The notes: generated by a model from the letters alone, not told the origin. Shown: positions 30,815 through 41,034, numbered from the stretch's first letter. The stretch: 64,000 nucleotides of DNA from Hemileia vastatrix (GCA_030280995.1 JASXTE010000004.1:42819297-42883296), one strand, 5' to 3'. Made by a program: numbers and translations.

Positions 30815-32710
30815 ATGTCCAACAATTTGGCTGAAAAAATGGATAACATGCAAGTGGATGAAATTGAAATTGACTATGATGCTGATACTGTGAGTTCTCC
30901 TAAAGTTGGACATAAAAAATCTTATGCTAACACAAAAAATTCACATAATTCAAGATGTGGAAATGACAGGAAATGTAAACAAACCAAACCCCCTTCCCCC
31001 AGCACAACAGAAGGAAGTAAAGCCTCTAGTGCCTCAAGAAGGTCTTCCAAAAGGATTCAAAATAAAAAAGCTTCCTCTGCCACAACAAATCAGCAACCTG
31101 TCCAGTCATATAAAAGAGTTGAAGACAGAAAATATGACGTACAAAGCAAAAGTAGACACCTTGAGGGATCAGGTTCAAGAACTCAGGAACCAGATTCAGG
31201 CCCAGGCCCCTCCTCAGTTGCCTCCCAATCAGCCTCAGTTTCAGGCTCAACCTTCACAGCCACCCAGCTCAACCATCCAAAATCCAAATACTATGGAAGT
31301 AGAGCAATGGAAATGGGATTATCTAATGAGTCACTACCAACAGAATGTGCAACACCCTCCTCATCATCAGCCTGGCCCATCCAGAACACCCAATTTCCAT
31401 CCACCTCCTCATCCCTACCAACAAGGCAGGAGAAAGAAGGCCCAAGCACAATCCCAAACCCAGTCCCAGGGGAAGTTTCCTCCTCTGCCATGGTAAGTAA
31501 TTTGGTTGATAGTCACTTGGGTATGTTTTCTAATAAATCTTCTTCTGCAGGTAATATTACTGAACATGGTGAAAGAACAGTTAAACCTGTTAAAAGACAG
31601 CTTCCTGTAACTAGTAGCCCTATTGATGTAATTAGCAAATTGTCATTTGATGAACCTTTACATTTAACTTCTACATCTTTAATTAGTCCTTCTCTTGCAA
31701 TTAAAAATGATTCTGTTCCCCCTGAAATCTATACCTTAATTGAAAAAACTTCTGAGGAAATATTGAAAGATACCCTTGATTTTAATATTGTGAAAGACAA
31801 ACATGTGAGAGATGTGTTAATCCATGAAAATGATAGATTAAATAATTTACACTTGCAATGTAAAGTGAGTTCTTCTGTACAAGATACAGCTTATTTAAAA
31901 ATCAAAGAAACCTTGAATATTGTTCTTAGTCAACAAAAACAAATAAGAAGTGACCATAGAGCTATCTCAGATAGAAATATCAGTCTACATAAGACCTTGA
32001 GTGAATTGAAACCCCTTATTGAGGAAAATTATTCATTCAAGAATGAAATAAAATCTCTGCAAAATGAGTTTAAGAAGCTAAAAAATGATTTCCATGCACT
32101 AAGTACCAAACGCTCAGTTTCTGAGGACAGAAATGTTCTATCTCTTGCAAAAGTAAATGACCAGATGTCTGAAATTCCAAGAATAAGAAACTATGTGTCT
32201 GACCTACAGGAAAAGTTCTCAACCTTAACCATCAATAATGAATTAAATGAGATTTCTGAAAATAAGCTGCATAAAAATAAAGGGAAAAAACCTGAACAAA
32301 GTTCATCCTTTCTTCCTCATATTTCAACCATTAAACAAACTGACAATGAGTCTGTAAAATCTTTTGCTACTAGCAAAAAATCTTGTGATGGTCATGCACC
32401 AGCTGTTTCTGTAAATAATGAAATTTCTGAACACCTGGCTAAACTTCAGGAATTATTACTAATGAATAATTCAAACCAAAAAGTGGACCATCCCAGTAGT
32501 CAGAAAAATTGGCCTAAGTTAGACCAATATCCTACCTTTGATGGTGATTCTTCCTCTGATTGGCAACACTTTATCCAGAGAATTGATAATTTAAAGAGAT
32601 CTTATAAACTACCTGATGAGGAAATTGTTTATAAGCTAATTTCTTTATTTTCCAATGTAGCCTTGATGTGGTATGAATCTGTCCTCTTAGATAACAATCA
32701 TTATACATAG
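30815..32710 (+). CDS. gag: Ty3-B Gag leader, coiled coil and start of capsid
   Basis: It opens MSNNLAEKMDNMQVDEIEID, a Ser/Pro-rich stretch follows, then coiled coil (about residues 300-480). The capsid start NWPKLDQYPTFDGDSSSDW follows. It ends at TAG where Ty3-A has the Trp of SWNEWKAL. No stop separates leader, coiled coil and capsid here, which shows that the Ty3-A pieces belong to one protein. Confidence 0.8.
   Translation: MSNNLAEKMDNMQVDEIEIDYDADTVSSPKVGHKKSYANTKNSHNSRCGNDRKCKQTKPPSPSTTEGSKASSASRRSSKRIQNKKASSATTNQQPVQSYKRVEDRKYDVQSKSRHLEGSGSRTQEPDSGPGPSSVASQSASVSGSTFTATQLNHPKSKYYGSRAMEMGLSNESLPTECATPSSSSAWPIQNTQFPSTSSSLPTRQEKEGPSTIPNPVPGEVSSSAMVSNLVDSHLGMFSNKSSSAGNITEHGERTVKPVKRQLPVTSSPIDVISKLSFDEPLHLTSTSLISPSLAIKNDSVPPEIYTLIEKTSEEILKDTLDFNIVKDKHVRDVLIHENDRLNNLHLQCKVSSSVQDTAYLKIKETLNIVLSQQKQIRSDHRAISDRNISLHKTLSELKPLIEENYSFKNEIKSLQNEFKKLKNDFHALSTKRSVSEDRNVLSLAKVNDQMSEIPRIRNYVSDLQEKFSTLTINNELNEISENKLHKNKGKKPEQSSSFLPHISTIKQTDNESVKSFATSKKSCDGHAPAVSVNNEISEHLAKLQELLLMNNSNQKVDHPSSQKNWPKLDQYPTFDGDSSSDWQHFIQRIDNLKRSYKLPDEEIVYKLISLFSNVALMWYESVLLDNNHYT
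30906..31496 (+). CDS. Overlapping +1 frame in Ty3-B leader, coiled coil plus WKWD motif
   Basis: This 196-residue frame starts 91 nt after the gag ATG in the +1 phase, like the 88-nt offset in Ty3-A. Parts: coiled coil (LSSHIKELKTENMTYKAKV), Gln/Pro-rich region, VEQWKWDYLMSHY, basic tail and the ending PPLPW then stop. Sequence identity with the Ty3-A frame is modest outside the WKWD block, but order, phase and endpoint agree. Function unknown. Confidence 0.6.
   Translation: MDIKNLMLTQKIHIIQDVEMTGNVNKPNPLPPAQQKEVKPLVPQEGLPKGFKIKKLPLPQQISNLSSHIKELKTENMTYKAKVDTLRDQVQELRNQIQAQAPPQLPPNQPQFQAQPSQPPSSTIQNPNTMEVEQWKWDYLMSHYQQNVQHPPHHQPGPSRTPNFHPPPHPYQQGRRKKAQAQSQTQSQGKFPPLPW
31493..31550 (+). other. 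58-nt intron-like segment in Ty3-B leader
   Basis: G/GTAAGT donor, TTCTAATAAA branch-like motif and TTCTTCTGCAG/G acceptor. It is in phase 0 of gag and is not a multiple of three, so splicing would end gag early while leaving the overlapping frame complete (both exon junction and intron supply TAA). Confidence 0.55.
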
Positions 32711-32725
32711 AATGATTGGAAATCC

Positions 32726-33163
32726 TTGATTGAGAATCAGTTTGGTGGTTCAAAATTCAGGTTAGCTCAGCAGAGACTGTATGAGAATACTAGATATGTA
32801 TCCTCCTCTGTTGAAAAGCCCATTGTTTTTCTGATGAAAATAACTAAAATCCTTAGAGCAATTGATCCAAAGATGGATTATGATATTTGGAGAGATAAAA
32901 TCTTGTATAAATTACCAAATTCTCTTAGGGATTTGATTGTTGCTAGAACTGAGCATGTAAGGGAAAATTCTTCTTTCATTAATATCTGTAATGAAGTACT
33001 ACTCAACCATAGATATGAACCAAAGAATTACCTTAGTAAATCTTATAATGATCAGAATAAACCTTCTATAAAGCTCCCAGAAAAATCTGGTAAACCCTCT
33101 GCCCCAGTTGCACCTAAAAAATATGCAACAAATACTTGTTATAAATGTAACAAACCGTGGTAG
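32726..33163 (+). CDS. gag: Ty3-B Gag capsid C-terminal part and zinc knuckle
   Basis: Continues the frame after the stop at 32708. It contains QFGGSKFRLAQQRLYE and the start of the zinc knuckle CYKCNKPW, where TAG cuts it before KGHVC. Confidence 0.85.
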   Translation: MIENQFGGSKFRLAQQRLYENTRYVSSSVEKPIVFLMKITKILRAIDPKMDYDIWRDKILYKLPNSLRDLIVARTEHVRENSSFINICNEVLLNHRYEPKNYLSKSYNDQNKPSIKLPEKSGKPSAPVAPKKYATNTCYKCNKPW

Positions 33164-33304
33164 AAGGGTCATGTTTGTGACAAGAAAATTCATCTTGTTG
33201 AACAAAATGAAGACACTGATGAAGTTGAACTTGATGTCAATAATTCTTCCAGTGACTGCAAAAGTAATATCTCCTATGACAATGAATCTGTTAAAGATGT
33301 TTTA

Positions 33305-35440
33305 ATGTTGGAACATGATGTCCATTATTTAAATAATATATCTGAAGATTGTGTATTGAATTTATCTTCAGTAGAAAATGCTGAGATAATTAAAGATATT
33401 ACTAACAATTCTATTCCTATATCCCCTTTAAAGGCACCTGTTATCATTAATGGTAAAAATGTTGATGTAGTTCTTGATTCTGGTGCTGGAGGAAGTGTAG
33501 TATCTGAAAAAGCTTTGGCTTCAGTGGATAAGGAATATTTGAGTAAATTATTGCCTATAACTTCTGAAAAATTGAGAGGGTATGGTTCTACCTTATTTCC
33601 TATTGGCAAATACAAAACCTCTGTATTCTTCAAATATAATGGTGGTTTTGTCAGAGCTATTTGTGAGTTTGTTGTCATGAAAAATGATAATTTGAGCAAT
33701 TGGTTTATTATGAGAAATGATATTTTAACCATGTTTGGTGTGAAACTGGACCCAGCAAATAATTGCTTTACCTTAGGAATGAATGGAAAAAGAAAATTCA
33801 AAATTTCTTCTCCTAGACCTTCTGGGCATTTGTTGAAATCTTGTAACTCACTGACCCAATGTAAAGGTAGAACAACAACTGAAATGGATGATTTATTACA
33901 TGAAATAAATACCGCTTCTTTTGGTGATCATTTGACTAGTGAACAAAAGGATTCTATTGTTGCCTCTATTACCTCTTTCCCTATGGCTTTTGCTCATGGT
34001 TCTCATGTCTTGGGAATTGTTCAGGAAGAGATGAAAATTACCTTATCCTGTAATTTGAGTGATATTCCTCCTTCCCTTAAGAAAAAACCATATCCTGCTT
34101 CTCCATCAAAAAGAAAAGATATTGAAGATAATATTGAAACATTATTGAAAATGAATATCATTGAGAAAGTGGATGTCACCCCCAAATATTGTGTCATCTC
34201 CCCAGTCTTGATTTCATATGAAAAAGATAAAGCTAGATTATGTGGAGATTACAGAGCTTTAAATACTTATACTGTTGATGATCTTTATCCTTTACCCAGA
34301 ATTAATTCAATACATGCTACCTTGCAAGGTGCAAAATTTATTAGTTGTCTGGATGGTAATAAAGGTTATCATCAAGTTCCAGTTGAGAAAAATTCTCAAA
34401 ATTTTTTGCTTATTGCTACTCATATGGGAATATATAAGTATGTTAGGATGCCATTTGGCCCTAAAAATGCTCCTTCAGTTTTCCAGAAAGTCATGGATAA
34501 CACTTTCCATCAAGAAATTATTGAAGGTTGGCTCATGGTTTATATTGATGATATTATTGTTTTTTCTAAAACTTTTGATGAACATATGATTCACTTGAAT
34601 AGATTTTTCCAAAAAATGGATGACATCAATATGACCTTATCTTTAAAAAAGTGTAAATTTGGTTTTCAATCTTTGAAAGTCCTTGGCCATGTTGTGTCAG
34701 GCTTACAAATTTGTGTAGACCATAATAAAGTTGCTGCCATTCAAAATGTGAAAGCACCAACTTCTGTAAGAGAAATCCAAAGTTTTTTGGGTATGTGTGG
34801 CTATTATAGACAATATATTAAAAATTATCAGGTCATAGCCTTGCCTCTTACAAAACTAACCAGAAAAGATGTTGCTTTTCTCTGGAATAATGACTGTCAG
34901 AAAGCTTTTAATACATTGAAAAGTTGCTTAATGACAGCCCCTATATTGGCTCTTCCAGATTTTAACATGCCATTTGTACTTTATACAGATGCTAGCTTTA
35001 TTGGTCTGGGTGCTGCCCTTCACCAAAAGCAAATTATTAATGATAAATCCTCAGAGGTTGTAATTTGTTATATTTCAAGAACCTTAAGAAATAGTGAATT
35101 GAAATATGGTGCCACTCAATTGGAGTGCTTAGCAGTTGTTTGGGCTCTTGAGAAACTTCATTACTACTTGGATGACCAAAAATTTGAGTTGGTAACTGAC
35201 TGTAGTGCTGTGAAATCTCTCTTAAACCTCAAAACACCTAACAGACGTATGTTCAGGTGGCAACTTGCTGTTCAGGAATACAGAGGAAGGATGACTATTA
35301 TCCATAGAGCTGGAAATGTTCACTCTAATGTTGATATGCTCTCCAGATTGCCTCTGCCAAATAATGACTCCAATCCTGCTTATGTGCCTGAAGATGATAC
35401 TGTTCATATACATGGTATATTTATAGTTGATATGGAATAA
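33305..35440 (+). CDS. pol: Ty3-B protease, reverse transcriptase and RNase H
   Basis: Protease site LDSGAGGSVV at about residue 57 (DSG rather than the DTG of Ty3-A). Reverse transcriptase has FGPKNAPSVFQ and YIDDIIVFSK. RNase H has LYTDASFIGLGAAL and TQLECLAVVWALEKL. It ends at TAA 35438 just before the integrase. The frame runs upstream without stop to 33164, so the ATG at 33305 is not a true start. Confidence 0.9.
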   Translation: MLEHDVHYLNNISEDCVLNLSSVENAEIIKDITNNSIPISPLKAPVIINGKNVDVVLDSGAGGSVVSEKALASVDKEYLSKLLPITSEKLRGYGSTLFPIGKYKTSVFFKYNGGFVRAICEFVVMKNDNLSNWFIMRNDILTMFGVKLDPANNCFTLGMNGKRKFKISSPRPSGHLLKSCNSLTQCKGRTTTEMDDLLHEINTASFGDHLTSEQKDSIVASITSFPMAFAHGSHVLGIVQEEMKITLSCNLSDIPPSLKKKPYPASPSKRKDIEDNIETLLKMNIIEKVDVTPKYCVISPVLISYEKDKARLCGDYRALNTYTVDDLYPLPRINSIHATLQGAKFISCLDGNKGYHQVPVEKNSQNFLLIATHMGIYKYVRMPFGPKNAPSVFQKVMDNTFHQEIIEGWLMVYIDDIIVFSKTFDEHMIHLNRFFQKMDDINMTLSLKKCKFGFQSLKVLGHVVSGLQICVDHNKVAAIQNVKAPTSVREIQSFLGMCGYYRQYIKNYQVIALPLTKLTRKDVAFLWNNDCQKAFNTLKSCLMTAPILALPDFNMPFVLYTDASFIGLGAALHQKQIINDKSSEVVICYISRTLRNSELKYGATQLECLAVVWALEKLHYYLDDQKFELVTDCSAVKSLLNLKTPNRRMFRWQLAVQEYRGRMTIIHRAGNVHSNVDMLSRLPLPNNDSNPAYVPEDDTVHIHGIFIVDME

Positions 35441-35506
35441 GAGTTATTACAGTTAATACTGGATTCATATGATAAAGATTCTGACTTAAATAAATTAGTT
35501 ACTATT

Positions 35507-36982
35507 TTGAATGATCCTAAGAATGCTTCAATTCAAGCATTAATAAAAACTCTTCCTGCAAAATACCAAAATGCTTTAAATAAAGGAAAGTTTTCTATTG
35601 AAGATGGTTATATATATTATAGAAGGAAGCTTACCAATGTAATTGTTATTCCTCCTTCAATGAGAGAAACTATCCTCAAACTTTGTCATGATGACATATT
35701 AGCTGGACATTTTGATCTTGAAAAAACATTGATTAGAATCAAAAACACTGCATGGTGGGCTAATATGTCTGAAGACACAAAATTATATGTTGAATCTTGT
35801 GATTCCTGCCAAAAATCTAAAAGGTTAACAGGTAAGAGAGCAGGGTTATTACAACATATTGAAGCACCTAGTGCTCCCTGGCAAATCATTAATATGGATT
35901 TTGTCACTGGTCTTCCTGTTGCAGGTAAAGACAACTTTAACTCTTGTTGGGTAATAGTTGATAGATTCACAAAAATGTGCAAATTTATTCCAACCCACAA
36001 AGATGTATCCACCAAAGAATTAGCTTTCTTATGGTGGTCTTACATGTTTAATATTATTGGTTTTCCAAAAGCCATTATCTCTGATAGGGATCCAAAATTG
36101 ACTTCTGAGTTTTGGACCTCTTTGATGGATATTTGTGGCTGTGAGTTAAAATTGTCTACAGCTCACCATCCTCAGACTGATGGTCTAGCTGAAAGAATGA
36201 TTCAAACTCTGGAAGATATGATTAGAAGGTATTGTGCCTTTGGTTTAGAATATAAAGACAATGACAGATTTACTCATGATTGGGTCACTCTTTTGCCTGG
36301 TCTTGAATTTGCATATAATAGCACTGTTCATTCTGTCACTGAGAAAAAGCCTTTTGAGCTTTGGTTAGGTTATGTCCCAAACACTCCTGCTCAGATTCTC
36401 AATAATAAATTACCTAAGTTGGAACTACACCCTGGTGTAAAATCTTTTATGCAGATGCAACAGCTATGCAGAAAACATGCTCAGAGTTGTATTGATAAAG
36501 CATTTGAATATGAAAAGAAAAGATGGGATAAATCCCATAAAGAATACACATTTAACAAGGGTGATGAAGTGTTGATCTCTACTGTCCATTTCAATTTACA
36601 AGGTAACCACAAATTAAAAGATCCTTTTGTAGGACCATTTGTTGTTAAAAGAATGGTTGGTGATAATGCAGTAGAAGTTGTATTGTATTCTCCATATGAT
36701 AGGAAACATCCTGTCTTTCCAATTTCTTTGCTTAAACCTTATACTTCCAACAGTGACTTATTTCCAAAAAGAAGAGGAAGACCTAAGAAGAACCCTCAGG
36801 AAGTCACAGAAACAGCAGAAATTGATAAAATTCTCAATGATAGAATTATCACTTCTGAAAGAGGTACTGAATATTTATTGAGATATAAGAACAAATCATC
36901 TGAACATGATGCATGGATACCTGGCAAGAAAATTTCAAATCTGCCTGCTCTGTTGAAAAAATACAAAAAGAAAAAATCTTAG
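35507..36982 (+). CDS. pol: Ty3-B integrase and chromodomain
   Basis: The zinc finger has HDDILAGHF and CDSCQKSK. The catalytic core has NMDFVTGLP, ISDRDPK and a Glu in DGLAERMIQTLEDM. The C-terminal chromodomain includes GTEYLLRYKNKSSEHDAWIP, complete here and truncated in Ty3-A. It ends KKYKKKKS at TAG 36980. Confidence 0.9.
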   Translation: MNDPKNASIQALIKTLPAKYQNALNKGKFSIEDGYIYYRRKLTNVIVIPPSMRETILKLCHDDILAGHFDLEKTLIRIKNTAWWANMSEDTKLYVESCDSCQKSKRLTGKRAGLLQHIEAPSAPWQIINMDFVTGLPVAGKDNFNSCWVIVDRFTKMCKFIPTHKDVSTKELAFLWWSYMFNIIGFPKAIISDRDPKLTSEFWTSLMDICGCELKLSTAHHPQTDGLAERMIQTLEDMIRRYCAFGLEYKDNDRFTHDWVTLLPGLEFAYNSTVHSVTEKKPFELWLGYVPNTPAQILNNKLPKLELHPGVKSFMQMQQLCRKHAQSCIDKAFEYEKKRWDKSHKEYTFNKGDEVLISTVHFNLQGNHKLKDPFVGPFVVKRMVGDNAVEVVLYSPYDRKHPVFPISLLKPYTSNSDLFPKRRGRPKKNPQEVTETAEIDKILNDRIITSERGTEYLLRYKNKSSEHDAWIPGKKISNLPALLKKYKKKKS

Positions 36983-37016
36983 CATTTTTTTTATTGTTTT
37001 TTTTAGAGTGAGGGAG
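36983..37016 (+). promoter_or_regulatory. Polypurine tract of Ty3-B
   Basis: T-run followed by AGAGTGAGGGAG immediately before TGTCA of the right LTR. Confidence 0.7.
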
Positions 37017-38155
37017 TGTCATCCAGGCTATTCCAGGAGTCCAGTAAATGATATATAAATTATAAAACCTTAAAGAGTGGGTAAGAATTGTATTTAATGA
37101 ATATAAATTAATATTTTATTGCATAATAAAATTATATAAGTATTTTATTATATACAAGTGTTACATTAAATTTATTGGTTATATATATTTTTATATACAG
37201 TTAAATTGAGCATAATATAATATATTCTACAAATAATGGCGCATTTTTATGTATTTAATAATTATAAATTTATATTTAATTAATTGAAAAACATATATTA
37301 TAATTATAAGTGTAAAATTGATTTATAATATATTTAAATTAATTACTTAAATTTATATATTAAATAATACCTCTCATATGATACTAAACAATAATTAATG
37401 ACACTTCTTTTGACCCTTAATTGTGTTAGAAAAAACAAATAAATTAATTTGGACTAAATTGAGATTAATTGCATGTTTTGTTGCATCAAATTATTTTTTG
37501 TTTCACTTAAAATGTCCTTTAATCAGACTGTACCATCTGTTTGGAATTATTTTTCTCATAGTTCCTATGTTCCAATCTTGTTTAGTTATTCACTATTTTT
37601 CACTTACTGATTTGGGAATTAATGACGGGAAAATTGGATTCTTAATTGGGGTTTTAATTAATTGTTTCATGTTTTTCTCTATATTGTTATGTTTCATTTA
37701 CTCTTTTGATATATTTGTTTTACTTCATTCTAATCATTGTATTTACAAAGATAGTAGCGCTTCAGAGGACCCATTGCCTATAAAAGGGCCTTGGATAATC
37801 CCTTGTAGCCTCATTACTTATTACACACTCAACAAATTAAATAACTAATTTATTACGTTTATATTTTTTTTATTAGTAATACAAATCTAATTTAAATTCT
37901 ATACAACAAATCAAAGGTTGCTTTAAGTCTGATAGTAATTAAAATTGTTTGCCGCGCAGAACCCTTACATTTAATAATATTATTGTTAATAAAAATCTAA
38001 GTTTTTGTCACCTCTCAAAGTTGCTCACCATTGTTTCCCTCTCAAATAAATTAAATATATATTCTTTGGTTTATTTCTTTGTTTTCCCTTGTCCTCCTCC
38101 TTCTCTCCTCCTTTTTCTCCTATTTTTCTTACCTCTTCTAGACGACTGACCGACA
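37017..38155 (+). repeat. 3' LTR of Ty3-B
   Basis: Same as 29000-30137 apart from about 15 differences. Three of these are CG in the left LTR versus CA in the right (29385/37402, 29468/37484, 30010/38029). Confidence 0.92.
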
Positions 38156-38410
38156 GTGCCGGTGTGTCCTAATATCGTCCCTTTTTTTTTCTCAAAAACA
38201 TGATTTTTATTTCATTTTTTTATTGTTCTCTCTTTTTTTACAATTTATTTGAAAAAAAAAAATTCTCATGGTCGCAAAAGATTTTTCTTACACTTACTTT
38301 TCTCGCACTTATTTTTCTTACATTTATTTTTCTGACCTTATGTCCCTCCCTAAAATATCCCCAACTTGCACTGGATATCCCCATTGGGGATATCTTACTT
38401 GGTGCATTGT
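38156..38410 (-). repeat. Right arm of inverted-repeat element, second piece
   Basis: Inverted match to 22068-22310: GTGCCGGTGTGTCCTAATAT, the 15-bp array (38284-38336), and ATATCTTACTTGGTGCA. Confidence 0.75.
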
Positions 38411-38466
38411 GTGCATATTGATTAATGTTGGGGAGCTTAGCTTATGTACTTAGTGGAAGTAAAACC

Positions 38467-38675
38467 TGTTGCAGCGGCATCCAGGTCCTCTGATTCTTTC
38501 CGGAGTCCGTGATGCCGTGCAACCAGTAATTGTAGAGAATGTGTCAGTACTAGAACTCCGAGAAGAATCAATTGTAGCACGGTGTCAGCCTGTAGAACTC
38601 CGGAAAGAACAGGAGAACAGGAGACACTGCGACTACAGACTATATACATTCACACATAACTAAGTACATAGTTTT
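38467..38675 (-). repeat. Ty1/copia 3' LTR, distal part
   Basis: On the minus strand it ends GCTGCAACA at 38467. The LTR start TGTTAACTCCCAAGGAC is at 47304-47288, so the ~226-bp LTR has been split by a gypsy solo LTR. Flanks of that insertion are GTTTT and GTCCT, a five-base duplication with two C-to-T changes. Confidence 0.6.
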
Positions 38676-39387
38676 TGTTGGCGGGTCGTCTAGAAGAATA
38701 AGAAAAAGAAGGGAAAAATGAAGAGGAGAAGGAAAAAAAAAACTAGAGAGAGGGTAATAGAAGAAAGAAGAAATGAAGATAATAAAAACTAAAAATTAAG
38801 TAAATCAATTGAGAGAAAATACAACGACAAATTATGAGGGATAACAAAACGGTGAGGTTTAATTAATTGATAAAATTATAAGTTAAGTAAGAAATGTCTT
38901 CTCTGCGCGGCAAACAGATTTTATTATTAATAAACTTAAAGCAACCTTAGATTTATTATTGAGTATTGATATTAGAAGTGTAATGCCAATAAAAATAAAA
39001 ATAAAGTATTGTAAGTTTGTAAAATGTATGTAATGTACGTGATGACTGCTAGAGAGGATTCCAAGGCCCTTTTATAGGCAAGAAGACCATCTCAAGTGTT
39101 TCAATTGTATTTACAAAGGATATAGTAATGTGAAACAAACAAGTAATTTAATTTAATTAAAACATACAAAAATAAGGTGAAAATATGAAACAACAAATTA
39201 ACCCCGTGAATAAGGAATCATTTTCCCACCATAAAATCCCAAAACAAAACAATTAAGATAATGAATAACTACATGAGTGTGAAGCCTGAGAACTGTGAGA
39301 AAGAAAATCTAAAACAGGTAGTACATATAGCTCAAAAGGGTTTAATTATATCAAAATGGATTATTTTCACACTTTAATGTATATAAT
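38676..39387 (-). repeat. Ty3-B-family solo LTR, 3' part
   Basis: Minus-strand LTR end matching CTTCTAGACGACTGACCGACA-type sequence, with a TATAAAAGGGCC box near 39068. It is separated from its 5' part (46708-47287) by Harb-C. Confidence 0.75.
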
Positions 39388-39471
39388 AGGGGGTATCAAT
39401 GTTCAGGGATCCGCAATTAGGGATCAGGAATTTTTTTTTCCGGGATCAGACATTATTAATTGCGGAAGATT

Positions 39472-39503
39472 CTTATCCACTAGCCCCGGGGCTAGTGGAT
39501 AAG
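39472..39503. repeat. Perfect 32-bp subterminal palindrome of Harb-C
   Basis: CTTATCCACTAGCCCC followed by its exact complement. Harb-B has the same with CA in the centre. Confidence 0.75.
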
Positions 39504-39773
39504 GAATCCACGATAATGCATTATCCCGCCTCTTATACCCCAATTTCCATTCCTAATTCCTGATCCCAAACTCATCTCATCCATGATGGATTTGCAAGAA
39601 AGTCACATGACTCATAATTGCTGATGCCATCCTTAAGTCTTTCCTCACTCTATGCCACTTAATTTTGGTGGCAAACACTTAAGTTTTTTTCTATCTACAC
39701 ACCTCAACTGCACATTTGGCGGGGAATTTCCACTTCCCACTTCCCTCATTACATATCCCTTCCACCGACAACA

Positions 39774-41034
39774 ATGAAGCACCTCTCTACTAGGAAACTA
39801 CTTCACTCAAAAATGAATGCTATCACTTTTCTTTTAGTTCTTTACTATAAATCTGACTCTGATTTGGAAGATGCTTTAGCTTATATGTGTTTTCTTTCCA
39901 AAAAGTGTTACATCATCACCAGGGGGCCAAATCTTTATCATGATCCCTGATATGATCTGGCCTCCATTCTCAACATTCCTCATTTAAACTTCATGCAACT
40001 TTTTAGAACTTCTCCTGATTCTTTCTTCAAACTTTATCAACTCATTTCTGAACATCCTATCTTCCATAACAATTCTCATAACAAACAGCGTAATCCTGCC
40101 ATCCAACTTGCTGTTGCTCTATGTCGCTTTGGCTCAAATGGAAATGGTGCTGCCGTAAGACATTTGGATAATCTCTTTAACATAGGATATGGTACCGTGA
40201 TATTATACACCAAGCGCTGTATGATTGCTATCCTTTCCCTCAAGTCTCAAACTCTTGCTTGGCCAACTCCAGAACAGCAACTTGAATCCTCTCAAGTAAT
40301 GCAAGCTGAAGGTTTCCCTGGCTGTATAAGTTTTGTTGATGGCACAACCATCCCTTTGAGTCAAAAGCCTGCTCATGATGGCAACCATTATTTTGATTGC
40401 AAAAAAAGGTTTCTTCAAAATCTTCTCCAAGTTCTCATCTTTCACAATCTAACTTTTTATCTTCTTTCTAGATACTCTATTGCCGTTCAACTTGTATGCG
40501 ATGTCAATAAAAAATTTATTGCTTCTCACAGTGGCTGCCCTGGATCATGTCATGACTTCCGTCTTCCAAAGAATGAGGATTTCTCAATCCCCTGACTCAT
40601 ACTTTGACGAATCTCAGTACCTCCTTGCAGAATCAGCATATGCAAGTGGAAAGTACATTATACCTGCTTTCCGTGGTGCAACTTCAGAAAATGACCCCAA
40701 AACTGCCTTTGATTATCACCTTGCACAATCAAGAGTACGAATTGAACATGCTATAGGTATTTCAAAGGGACTATTTTCTAGTCTTCGGGAGCTCAGAATC
40801 CAATTTCAAAAAAAATTGGAGATCAAAACTACAAATCATTGGATCTTGACTTGCGTAATACTCCACAATATTCTAGCTGATTTAAAGGAAGAGTGGAATG
40901 ATCTTTATGAAGAAGAGGATCCTGAACCAGCACCAGCTCTCCCCTCCCTTGAATCACAAAACATTCAATCAACCAGCATACACTCCATTATAATGCAAAT
41001 TAATCTCCAACATTTCACTTCACAACACTTTTAA
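39774..41034 (+). pseudogene. PIF/Harbinger transposase of Harb-C, broken
   Basis: Nearly identical to the Harb-B transposase. TGA at 39948-39950 replaces the CGA that Harb-B keeps at 23354. A two-base deletion after CPGSCHD (near 40555) shifts the frame, so the part with the catalytic Glu (RVRIEHAIG) is read from another frame to 41034. The intron 40409-40471 is unchanged. Confidence 0.88.

Larger units (their letters stand above)
30815..36982 (+). pseudogene. gag-pol: Ty3-B gag-pol polyprotein, one frame with three stops
   Basis: One frame of 2056 codons runs from ATG 30815 to TAG 36980. It is stopped at 32708 (TAG for the Trp kept in Ty3-A), 33161 (TAG beside the zinc knuckle) and 35438 (TAA for a Glu kept in Ty3-A). 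Domains follow the same order as in Ty3-A and the chromodomain is complete at the C-terminus. With only three point stops and closely matching LTRs the copy died recently. Confidence 0.88.
29000..38155 (+). mobile_element. Ty3/gypsy chromodomain retrotransposon with both LTRs (Ty3-B)
   Basis: LTRs at 29000-30137 and 37017-38155 differ at roughly 15 of 1138 positions. Primer-binding site, single-frame gag-pol with three stops and polypurine tract lie between. The 5 bp on the left (GTATG) and right (GTGCC) do not match, and about 75 bp of the target arm are missing here, so insertion was followed by deletion or recombination. Confidence 0.93.

Noticed and set aside
31493..31550. Intron restoring a longer gag protein
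   Set aside because: Removing 58 nt from either the gag or the +1 frame leads to a stop soon after, so splicing cannot extend either product.
30815..36982. Programmed frameshift between gag and pol
   Set aside because: Gag and pol are in the same frame in both Ty3 elements; the interruptions are stop codons at different places.
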